DNA of 64,000 nucleotides from Saprospiraceae bacterium. Lineage in GTDB: Bacteria; Bacteroidota; Bacteroidia; Chitinophagales; Saprospiraceae. Under the pieces are notes generated by a model. It was not told where the DNA came from. It did no database searches and saw only the letters and a list, made by a program, of their open reading frames with translations. The DNA is taken from NCBI GenBank assembly GCA_958295895.1, contig CATQHI010000027.1, forward strand, positions 180,467 to 244,466, read 5' to 3'. Positions 57,156-64,000 of this stretch are shown here, one piece after another (the first letter of the stretch is position 1; every line of letters begins with the position of its first letter). The translations under genes were made by a program, and so were the position numbers.

Positions 57156-58433
57156 ATGAAGGATACGGTGATCGAGGTGAGTGGGGTGGGGAAACGGTAC
57201 CGGCTGGGGAGTCGGGAGCAAGCCGATACGCTGCTGGGACGGATGGGGCAGTTGGTGACCTATCCACTGCGGAACTTTCGGGAGTTGGCGCAGCGGAAGA
57301 ACTTCGGGGAGGACGACGAGAGCGTACTCTGGGCGCTACGCGACGTGGATTTCAGTGTGCGGCAGGGGGAGGTGCTCGGGCTGGTCGGTCATAATGGGGC
57401 GGGGAAAAGTACGCTACTGAAGATTCTGAGCCGGATCACGCCGCCGACGGTGGGTCAGATCAGCATCGAGGGGCGGGTATCGAGCCTGCTGGAGGTAGGT
57501 ACGGGCTTTCACCAGGACCTCACGGGGCGGGACAACGTATTCATGAATGGGGCGGTGCTGGGCCTGACCAACCGGGAGATCCACCAGCGCTTCGATGAGA
57601 TCGTGGACTTTAGCGGGATCGAGAAGCACATCGATACGCCGGTGAAATTTTACTCCTCGGGCATGAAGGTGCGGCTGGCCTTTAGTGTGGCGGCTCACCT
57701 GGATCCGGAAATCCTGATCATCGACGAGGTACTGGCCGTGGGGGACCTGGCCTTCCAGCAAAAGTGCCTGGGCAAGATGGATAGTGTGAAGGAAAAGGGG
57801 CGTACCATTCTCTTCGTGAGCCACAATATGAGTGCAGTGGAGGGGCTGTGTGGGCGTTGTATCCTGATGGACGGGGGTACGGTAGCCTACGACGGTACGG
57901 TGGGCGGGGCCATCGGGCGCTACCGGGAGGGGAGTCTGCTGGCCGCCGAGTCGGAGGTGCTGGGGGCGCGTACGGACCGGGAGGGCGGGGGGCGGCTCCG
58001 CTTCACTGACGTACGGCTCAACTACGGGGGTGGGGTGTACGCCGGCGAGCCGCTCCTACTGGAACTGGACTACGAGGCGACGGCCGACATCCCGAGTCTG
58101 CAGGTGGCCATCAAGTTCAGCCGCAACTACCGCGAGGTAGTGATGACGCTGGATAACCGCATCCAGGGCCGGCCGCTGTCGGCCCACCGGGGGCACGGCA
58201 CGCTGGTCGTGGAGCTACCGGCACTGAACCTGATCCCGGACCGCTACCTTATCGACCTGTGGGCGGGCACGAGCACGGTGGCCGAGGACCGCATCTTCAA
58301 CGCCGCCACCATGATCGTGCTCGAAAAAGACGTGTACGGCAGCGGCCTGCTCCCCCAGGCCAACCGCCACGGCTTCTTCATTCCCCCGGCCTGTAGCTGG
58401 GAGACCGCCCGGGTCACCGCCCCCAATCCGTAA
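57156..58433 (+). CDS. wzt: ABC polysaccharide exporter ATPase with Wzt C-terminal domain
   Basis: 425 residues. ATPase domain: Walker A GLVGHNGAGKSTLLK, Q-loop region VGTGFHQDLTGRDNVFMNG, signature FYSSGMKVRLAFSVA, Walker B ILIIDEVLAVGD, switch FVSHNM. A 175-residue C-terminal jelly-roll (from about 275) corresponds to the Wzt carbohydrate-binding domain, which recognises the finished and often modified chain end; the sulfotransferase gene next door may supply that cap (inference). Partner of wzm, separated by a repeat. Confidence 0.92.
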   Translation: MKDTVIEVSGVGKRYRLGSREQADTLLGRMGQLVTYPLRNFRELAQRKNFGEDDESVLWALRDVDFSVRQGEVLGLVGHNGAGKSTLLKILSRITPPTVGQISIEGRVSSLLEVGTGFHQDLTGRDNVFMNGAVLGLTNREIHQRFDEIVDFSGIEKHIDTPVKFYSSGMKVRLAFSVAAHLDPEILIIDEVLAVGDLAFQQKCLGKMDSVKEKGRTILFVSHNMSAVEGLCGRCILMDGGTVAYDGTVGGAIGRYREGSLLAAESEVLGARTDREGGGRLRFTDVRLNYGGGVYAGEPLLLELDYEATADIPSLQVAIKFSRNYREVVMTLDNRIQGRPLSAHRGHGTLVVELPALNLIPDRYLIDLWAGTSTVAEDRIFNAATMIVLEKDVYGSGLLPQANRHGFFIPPACSWETARVTAPNP

Positions 58434-58451
58434 ACACAAATCTCCTACCCG

Positions 58452-59315
58452 ATGATACCAGGACGCGTTAAGGGCCACGTACGCACTACGCTACGCAACA
58501 CCATCACTAGCGGACGAAAACTAGGTTTTTTCCCCACCCGCCGCTTTGCCCTGATCTGCCACCAGCGCAGCGGCAGCAACATGCTCACCAGCGTGTTCAA
58601 CCAGCACCCCGAGGTCATCATGCGGGGGCAGATACTGCGTGACGACCTTGAATACCAACGGCAGCTCCAGGACATGGGCATGCTACCCTTTACCGGCCAG
58701 CTATTCGACGATAGCATCGAGGGCCGCCAGCGTTTCGATGCGCTACAGGAGCAGCCCGGGGAGCGGGAGCCGCGCAACACCGCTGCGGTCATCGAGTCCT
58801 TCTACCGGTCGCAGGGCTACGACAGCCATCGGTCGATGATCGGCATCAAGTTTCACGGCGGGACGATGTACCGCGACGAGATTGAGGAGATATTTATGGG
58901 TGACGATCCCTACTACACCATCCTTCTCCTTCACCGCGAGAACCTGCTGGCCGCCGGTATCTCCTGGTACCAGGCGCGGGTGCTCGATCAGTGGGTATCA
59001 AAGTCGCCGGACATCAAGAAGCCGGCCATCGAGATTGACATCCCCACCCTGCGCGACTTCGTGCTGCGCACCCGCGATGACGTGGCGGAGTGGAAGGCGC
59101 TGCTCGCCAAGCACCAGCATCCGTACCTGGAGCTTACCTACGAGCAGATTACGGCGCCCGACTTTTCGTACGATCCTATTTGGCAGCAACTGGGGGTCGA
59201 GTCAATCCCCACACCGAAGCCAAAGACCTACAAGCTCCTCAAGGACTACAGCCACATCAGCAATATTGCGGCGATCCGGGCCGAGTTTGCCGGTATGGGA
59301 CTCGGAGAAGTTTAA
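58452..59315 (+). CDS. Sulfotransferase (Stf0-like)
   Basis: 287 residues. The 5'-phosphosulfate loop ICHQRSGSNMLTSVFNQHPEV (PAPS contacts at about 36-44) is clear; the 3'-phosphate region is in IGIKFHGGTMYRDEIEEIF and ILLLHRENLLAAGISWYQAR, where Arg and Ser of the second PAPS motif sit. It adds sulfate to a sugar or lipid. A sulfated surface glycan would fit a marine organism that also has the sulfatase at 34070-35830. Confidence 0.88.
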   Translation: MIPGRVKGHVRTTLRNTITSGRKLGFFPTRRFALICHQRSGSNMLTSVFNQHPEVIMRGQILRDDLEYQRQLQDMGMLPFTGQLFDDSIEGRQRFDALQEQPGEREPRNTAAVIESFYRSQGYDSHRSMIGIKFHGGTMYRDEIEEIFMGDDPYYTILLLHRENLLAAGISWYQARVLDQWVSKSPDIKKPAIEIDIPTLRDFVLRTRDDVAEWKALLAKHQHPYLELTYEQITAPDFSYDPIWQQLGVESIPTPKPKTYKLLKDYSHISNIAAIRAEFAGMGLGEV

Positions 59316-59330
59316 TACCACCCGCCCGCC

Positions 59331-60932
59331 TTGCCCGCCCTCACCGCCCTACCCCACGACCGATCGGACTACCTGCGCACGCTGGTGCTGCTCCTAGTAT
59401 CCCTGCTGGGCACCTTCTTCATGGATCAGCTACTCAAGGGCCTGCCGATCTACGAGACTTTCTACGAGGGGGTGGCCGCCGTCAAGCTGGCGGGCCGGCT
59501 GAACGGGATGCGAATCGTAAGTTATTCCCTGCTCGGCCTGGGCTGTATCGTGCTCGACCGCTGGCGGGGCATCGGTCTGCGCGAGCTACCGGCCGAAGCC
59601 CGTGCCCTGCTGATCATGGCAGTGGGCCTGCAGATGTACACCATCGGCCTGCTCGACTACAACCACTACTACGACAACTGGCTGGTGGTCGACCGCCTAC
59701 TGTTAGTGGGCCTCGGGGTACTGGCCATCGTGCGGCCACTTTACCTACCGATTTTCCTGATCGATCTGGTGCTACTGACCGGTCAGCTGCGGCAGCCCGA
59801 CCTGATCGGCTACGACCACGTGCATAAGTACATTTTCCCGCACATCCTGGCGCTGGCGTGGAGCTTCCTGGCGGCCTCGCGCTTCATCCGCGTTCGGCAG
59901 CCGTACTACCTGCTGGTGCCGCTGATGATGGCCCCACTTAGTCTGTGGTACATCATGGGGGGCATTGGTAAGCTGGAGCTGGACTGGCCTACTCAGAACA
60001 GTCTGTACAACCTCTTTGCCGCCGCACTTGACGCCGGCTGGCTGGCGGGTTGGTCGCAGGGGATCAAGCTCTTCCTGGCAGACTTCCTGATCACCTTTCA
60101 GCAACCCATGCTGTGGGGCACCATTGTGCTCGAGATCCTGCTGCCGCTACTCCTGTTCGTGAACCGTCCCACGGCCATCGCCGTGTCGCTCACCCTGATG
60201 GTCTTTCACCTCTCCGTGTACCTGTTCAGTGGGATCCTGTTCTGGCAGTGGTCGCTGCTGGAGCTGGTATTTATCTACTTCCTGTTGTTCCGGAAAAAAG
60301 CGGTAGCGCCTTTGTTTAGCTGGCGATCGCGCGGAGTGTACTGGCTGACCCTATTGCTACTGCCCCTGGCCGTACACATTGGTAAATTGGCCTGGTACGA
60401 CTGTGGATTCATCAACCACTACGCCTTTTTCCTCGTCGACGACCGCGGGGGAGAAACAGAGCTCGACGCCACCTACTTTTCCCCCTACGATACCGGCTTT
60501 GCCAAGAACCGCTTTTACTTCCTTACCCACGAAAAGACGCTAGCCAACACCTACGGGCAGTGCGATGACGTGAACCTGCTGGGGCTGCTACGCGACTGGT
60601 CTAGCCGCAGTGACAAAGACAACCAGACGCTGCTTGACGACTTCCGCAAACGGGCGGGCATGGAACGCTACGATGAGGCCGACGCGGAGGAGTTTTTGGC
60701 ATTTCTGACCTCCTTCATCAGCAACAAGAACGCCTACGACCCGGAGCTCATCAGCCTACTCGCCGTGCCGCCCCACATGCAGCAGGGACCTAACCAGCGC
60801 AACCTCCACAAAGCCGGCCTACACCACCTGAAGGTCGTGTACCGGGAAAAGGTGATCCTGCCCGGACTCCGGTACCAAACCGTTGCCCAGGACAGTTTCT
60901 CACTTTCCCTCACTCCCCCCCAAGCTCCCTAA
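59331..60932 (+). CDS. HTTM-like (gamma-carboxylase-type) membrane protein
   Basis: 533 residues if started at the TTG at 59331; other non-ATG starts nearby are possible and the first ATG comes about 30 codons later. About nine spans in the first 340 residues. LWYIMGGIGKLELDW followed by EILLPLLLFVNRPTAIAVSLTLMVFHLSVYLFSGILFW resembles the G-x-x-K-L and FHL landmarks of HTTM/vitamin K-dependent carboxylase-like proteins. A soluble C-terminal domain of about 190 residues follows. Role in the glycan locus unknown; the family match is tentative. Confidence 0.6.
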   Translation: MPALTALPHDRSDYLRTLVLLLVSLLGTFFMDQLLKGLPIYETFYEGVAAVKLAGRLNGMRIVSYSLLGLGCIVLDRWRGIGLRELPAEARALLIMAVGLQMYTIGLLDYNHYYDNWLVVDRLLLVGLGVLAIVRPLYLPIFLIDLVLLTGQLRQPDLIGYDHVHKYIFPHILALAWSFLAASRFIRVRQPYYLLVPLMMAPLSLWYIMGGIGKLELDWPTQNSLYNLFAAALDAGWLAGWSQGIKLFLADFLITFQQPMLWGTIVLEILLPLLLFVNRPTAIAVSLTLMVFHLSVYLFSGILFWQWSLLELVFIYFLLFRKKAVAPLFSWRSRGVYWLTLLLLPLAVHIGKLAWYDCGFINHYAFFLVDDRGGETELDATYFSPYDTGFAKNRFYFLTHEKTLANTYGQCDDVNLLGLLRDWSSRSDKDNQTLLDDFRKRAGMERYDEADAEEFLAFLTSFISNKNAYDPELISLLAVPPHMQQGPNQRNLHKAGLHHLKVVYREKVILPGLRYQTVAQDSFSLSLTPPQAP

Positions 60933-60935
60933 GCC

Positions 60936-62708
60936 ATGTGCGGAATCATCGGCCAGCTCAATTTCCGGGGTACGGTAGACCGGGCGCTCTTCGACGCCAT
61001 GCGCGACACACTGGTGCACCGGGGCCCGGACGGCTACGGCACCGAAATCCGCCACGACGGTCGCCTTGCCCTGGGCCACCGCCGGCTGTCCATCCTGGAC
61101 CTGAGCGAGCGCGGCCACCAACCGATGTCCAACGAAGACGGCACGGTGTGGATCACCTTCAACGGCGAGATATATAACTTCGGTCCGCTACGCGAGCAGT
61201 TGCTGACGGCCGGTCACCACTTCCGGTCCACCACCGATACCGAGGTGCTGGTACACGGCTATGAGGAGTGGGGCCTGGAGGGGCTACTGGGCCGCATCAA
61301 GGGCATGTTTGCCTTCGGGCTATGGGATGAGCGGCGGGGCAAGCTGGTGCTGGTCCGGGACCGCTTCGGCATCAAGCCCCTCGTGTACCATGCGGATGCC
61401 GACCGGCTGGTCTTTGCCTCCGAAATTAAGGCTTGCACCCGCGACCCCGCCCTGAAGAAGGTGCTGCGGGAGGATGCGCTGGCCGACTACTTCCTGTACT
61501 CCTACGTGCCGCACCCGGATACGGTCTGGGAGGGGCTGCACAAACTGCGGCCGGCTCACTATTTGGAGGTCGACGCCGCTACCGGGGCCCAACGGATGGT
61601 CCGCTACTGGTCGCTGCCCGAACGCATCGAGCCCCTGCCCTACCCCGCTGCCCTAGAGCGTACGGATGAGCTGATGCGCGAGGCCGTCCGGCAGCACCTG
61701 GTCAGCGACGTGCCGGTGGGGCTGTTCCTGAGCGGGGGCTACGATAGCTCGGCGGTGCTGCTGTACATGCGGGAGCTGGGGCAGGAGGTGGATGCCTTTT
61801 CGCTGGGCTTCGCGGGTAGTGAACGGAGCGAGCACCATCCGGCCGCAACCATTGCCGGGGCGCTGGGGGCGGAGCACCACGTCAGGCTGCTGCACTACGA
61901 GGACGAGGTCTTCCCCCTGATCGAGCGACTGGTGCGGCACTACGACGAACCCTTCGCGGTGAGTAGTCAGCTGACCTACCACTACATCGCCGAGTACGCC
62001 GCGCGGACCCACAAGGTGGTGCTGGGCGGCGATGGCGGGGATGAGTTGCTAGCCGGCTACCACTGGTACGCCCAACTCAATGACTGGCGGGCCGGGCCAC
62101 GGAGTTACCTGCGGGCCCTGCGCGGGCAGGCTTCGCTCCGCGAGCAACGGCTGGAGGTGTACGCCCGCGAGCAGACCGGGGTGTACCACTACCTGCGCGG
62201 ACGGGGCATCCTCTCCCCGGAGTGGCTCGGTCGGCTGGAGGGGCGGGCCTATGACTACTTCGACCGGCACTACGGGCAGTCGGACGACGCCATCAAGTCC
62301 TGGCAGCGCCTCGACATCGACACCTTCATGTTGGACAACTGCCTACAACGGGCCGACTCTTCCAGTATGCTCCACTCTCTGGAGGTGCGGGTGCCCTTTT
62401 TGGACCACGAGCTCTTCGAGTTCGTGTACAGCCTGCCCAGCGATCGGTACTTCGATCCGCAGCAACCCAAGCGGATGCTGTACGACAAACTGAGCGGGAA
62501 ACTGCCGGCCAGCGTCCTGGAGCGCGGCAAGCAGGGCTTTGGCTTCCAGCACCGGGATGCGCTGAAGGGCCCGGCTTACCAGGACTTCGTGAACCGGGGC
62601 GAGTTGGTGAAGCTGGGTATTTTGGCCGGGCCGGTGGACTTTGGGCGGATCACTGGGGAGGAGGCGTATCACCTGGTATTTTTAGAGCAGTGGCTTCGTA
62701 TTAACTGA
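60936..62708 (+). CDS. asnB: Asparagine synthase-type glutamine amidotransferase
   Basis: 590 residues. N-terminal class II amidotransferase with nucleophile Cys2 in MCGIIGQLNF and HRGPDGYGTE; the C-terminal synthetase has the ATP-pyrophosphatase loop LFLSGGYDSSAV (about 265) and HYDEPFAVSSQLTYHYIAE. Such paralogues in glycan loci often make carboxamides of uronic acids rather than free asparagine (WbpS-like), which is the likely role here by context; true asparagine synthesis cannot be excluded. It starts 3 bases after the preceding stop. Confidence 0.88.
   Translation: MCGIIGQLNFRGTVDRALFDAMRDTLVHRGPDGYGTEIRHDGRLALGHRRLSILDLSERGHQPMSNEDGTVWITFNGEIYNFGPLREQLLTAGHHFRSTTDTEVLVHGYEEWGLEGLLGRIKGMFAFGLWDERRGKLVLVRDRFGIKPLVYHADADRLVFASEIKACTRDPALKKVLREDALADYFLYSYVPHPDTVWEGLHKLRPAHYLEVDAATGAQRMVRYWSLPERIEPLPYPAALERTDELMREAVRQHLVSDVPVGLFLSGGYDSSAVLLYMRELGQEVDAFSLGFAGSERSEHHPAATIAGALGAEHHVRLLHYEDEVFPLIERLVRHYDEPFAVSSQLTYHYIAEYAARTHKVVLGGDGGDELLAGYHWYAQLNDWRAGPRSYLRALRGQASLREQRLEVYAREQTGVYHYLRGRGILSPEWLGRLEGRAYDYFDRHYGQSDDAIKSWQRLDIDTFMLDNCLQRADSSSMLHSLEVRVPFLDHELFEFVYSLPSDRYFDPQQPKRMLYDKLSGKLPASVLERGKQGFGFQHRDALKGPAYQDFVNRGELVKLGILAGPVDFGRITGEEAYHLVFLEQWLRIN
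61433..61452 (-). repeat. Dispersed 20-bp GC motif, copy O (18/20)
   Basis: Plus strand TTGCACCCGCGACCCCGCCC inside asnB, read as ACTRDPA after SEIK, a different frame from the APAAP copies. Confidence 0.65.
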
Positions 62709-62753
62709 GTGATAGTGCGCAAATGTAGGTGCAGAACGGTGAGCAAAATAACT

Positions 62754-62825
62754 ACCGCAGAGGGCGCAGAGGAGCGCAGAGACGTGATCGCGTATGCCTC
62801 TGCGACCCTCCGCGACCTCTGCGGT
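62754..62825. repeat. Large CGCAGAG palindrome
   Basis: 72-base imperfect inverted repeat: ACCGCAGAGG-GCGCAGAGG-AGCGCAGAG on the left, CCTCTGCG-ACCCTCCGCG-ACCTCTGCGGT on the right, about 14 bases between. It resembles the CGCAGAG-type intergenic repeats seen in many bacterial genomes and may act as a transcript-stabilising or terminating hairpin after asnB. Block type similar to 2392-2491 and 57009-57125. Confidence 0.75.
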
Positions 62826-62883
62826 TCAATTTTTGAGTTTGGCACGCAGTGCCTGAGCGCATACCCACAGCAATCGCAGTAAA

Positions 62884-63804
62884 ATGAACGACCAAGCCTG
62901 GACCCAAGACACCTTCTGGATCGTACGCAGCGCCGGCGAGCGCACCGTAGCCGCCTGCACCGAATTGATCCGCAGTTTCGTACCCGCCCATCGGGTAGTG
63001 CAGGTCGAGGAGCGGCCCTTCGCCAAGGCAATCGACAAGACCTTCAGGCTGGCGGCGGCCAGTGGCTGCGAATGGACCTTCTGCATCGACGCCGATGTGT
63101 TCGTGCACGCCGAGGGTATGCGCCAACTCTACGAAATTGCTGCCAAGGTACCCGACAACATCTGGTTCGTGCAGGGGCTGACGGTCGATAAGTTCATCCC
63201 TATCATCCGCACGGCGGGCACCGGTATATACCGCAGCAAGGTGGCTGGTATGGCTACCATTGGTATCCCGGAAGACGGTACGGCCCTGCGCCCCGAGGAC
63301 GTCACGCGGCGCAGCATGCTCATCCGTGGCTACCAGATGTACCGCACGCCCATCGTGGTGGGCCTGCATGACTTCGAGCAGTACTACCACGACATCGCCC
63401 GCAAGACCTTTTTGCACTACCATAAGCACCACACCGTACGGCCGGAGATGCAGGCCTACTGGCGTAGTCAGCAGGGGCAGGACGCGGACTTTCAAGCCGC
63501 CCTACTGGGAGCCGAGCTGGGGGAAAGCTTCGCCGAGAACCTACTCATCGACCGCGAATTCAAGCGCCAGGAGATTGCCGCCGGGCTGGAGCGTATCGGC
63601 CTGGCCCCGAAGGGGCCGCTAGTCCCCGGCACCATCGATGCGGACTACGTCACGCGTTTTCTGGAGGCCTACCGGCCCGATGCGGCCATCCAGCAGAAGA
63701 AGTACCCGCAGTACACCGACTACCAGTTGATGTACCCCTGGCTCACGCCCCAGCGGCGGTTCGTCAATAGCCTACGCCGTCTCAAACAGCGCCTGACGCG
63801 CTGA
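62884..63804 (+). CDS. Putative GT-A glycosyltransferase
   Basis: 306 residues, no signal. TFWIVRSAGERTVAACTELIRSFV and the DxD in CEWTFCIDADVFVHAEGM (about 65-72) suggest a GT-A fold with metal-dependent donor binding; HDFEQYYHDIARKTFLHYHKHH is unusually His-rich and may hold the acceptor or metal. I do not recognise the exact family. It ends the plus-strand polysaccharide genes; the last 23 bases overlap the convergent gene at the window edge. Confidence 0.65.
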   Translation: MNDQAWTQDTFWIVRSAGERTVAACTELIRSFVPAHRVVQVEERPFAKAIDKTFRLAAASGCEWTFCIDADVFVHAEGMRQLYEIAAKVPDNIWFVQGLTVDKFIPIIRTAGTGIYRSKVAGMATIGIPEDGTALRPEDVTRRSMLIRGYQMYRTPIVVGLHDFEQYYHDIARKTFLHYHKHHTVRPEMQAYWRSQQGQDADFQAALLGAELGESFAENLLIDREFKRQEIAAGLERIGLAPKGPLVPGTIDADYVTRFLEAYRPDAAIQQKKYPQYTDYQLMYPWLTPQRRFVNSLRRLKQRLTR

Positions 63805-64000
63805 GCCATTTCCGGGCGAGGTCGAAGAGTTGTTCGGGCGTAAACCCCGCATCCCATACCCGTTCAGCCCCCTGACTTTTCGAGAGCTTTTCCCCGCCAT
63901 CGCGCAGCAGCGGGTGGTGGATGAAGTGTATCCGCTCTTCAAGCTTAGGATAGCCCAGTAGATCAGATAGCAGGCTTTGGGCCGCCGTACTCGCCCGCAG
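63782..64000 (-). CDS. Glutamyl-Q tRNA(Asp) synthetase-like protein, C-terminal fragment
   Basis: 72 codons plus the TGA at 63782-63784, open to the right edge and therefore incomplete. The reading contains HHPLLRDGGEKLSKSQGA, the class I KMSKS-type signature of glutamyl-tRNA synthetase relatives, with SLLSDLLGYPKLEERIHFI before it and FTPEQLFDLARKWL after it. Ending so soon after the KLSKS motif means the anticodon-binding domain is missing, as in GluQ-RS enzymes that modify queuosine in tRNA-Asp. Full-length confirmation needs the neighbouring sequence. Confidence 0.75.
   Translation of the reverse strand: MRASTAAQSLLSDLLGYPKLEERIHFIHHPLLRDGGEKLSKSQGAERVWDAGFTPEQLFDLARKWLSASGAV

Overview
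The window looks like a chromosome segment from a GC-rich, gliding/saprospira-type member of the Bacteroidota (a Lewinella-like relative is my best guess, by inference only). The evidence is: type IX secretion C-terminal domains (4210-4965, 22230-26126), a PorU-like C25 peptidase (29100-34073), DUF4292 and DUF4296 lipoproteins, a Bacteroidota-type geranylgeranylglyceryl phosphate synthase, the futalosine menaquinone genes mqnE and mqnA, and promoters of the TTG-N20-TAnnTTTG kind rather than the E. coli kind. Coding density is about 95 percent. There is one tRNA (Leu, GAG), no rRNA, and I saw no CRISPR array or insertion sequence.

Layout. 1-6.4 kb: envelope proteins (TPR protein, DUF4292 lipoprotein, an unrecognised secreted protein, a fasciclin/T9SS protein) and type II NADH dehydrogenase. 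6.5-12.1 kb: cytoplasmic GH15 glucoamylase, a SpoIIAA-like protein, a NitT/TauT-type ABC transporter without a binding protein, and the GGGP synthase. 12.1-19 kb: tRNA-Leu, nitroreductase, isoaspartyl peptidase, MlaF/MlaE lipid transporter, beta-helix lipoprotein, glutamate 5-kinase. 18-22.2 kb: three multi-spanning membrane proteins, two of them of the GT39/ArnT type. 22.2-36.5 kb: a large three-repeat T9SS cargo protein, aspS, a probable unannotated small RNA, the PorU-like peptidase and a sulfatase. 36.6-39.2 kb: mqnE, a histidine phosphatase and mqnA, the last two overlapping. 39.3-49.8 kb: BlaR1/BlaI with two visible operators, a PhoR/PhoB-like two-component pair, SixA, dnaX, a VapBC-like toxin-antitoxin pair, methylmalonyl-CoA mutase and a YihY/BrkB protein. 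49.9-63.8 kb: a surface-polysaccharide locus (DegT aminotransferase, WbqC, NeuD-type acetyltransferase, beta-propeller enzyme, StrG-like 2OG oxygenase, glycosyltransferases, Wzm/Wzt ABC exporter, sulfotransferase, HTTM-like membrane protein, AsnB-type amidotransferase). The right edge holds the end of a GluQ-RS-like gene.

The main unexplained signal is a dispersed 20-bp motif, GGGCGGGGCCGCAGGTGCAA, present about 15 times on both strands, three times exactly. It varies mainly at two internal positions, lies in several reading frames inside genes, and all five strictly intergenic copies sit just upstream of start codons. In four 5' regions it is followed 7-8 bases later by a TAnnTT box. A second, unrelated repeat family built on CACAGAG blocks with small stem-loops occurs at about 2.4 and 57.0 kb, with a related large palindrome at 62.8 kb. 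The third notable item is a 290-nt promoter-to-terminator unit without an ORF between two convergent genes (28.2-28.5 kb).
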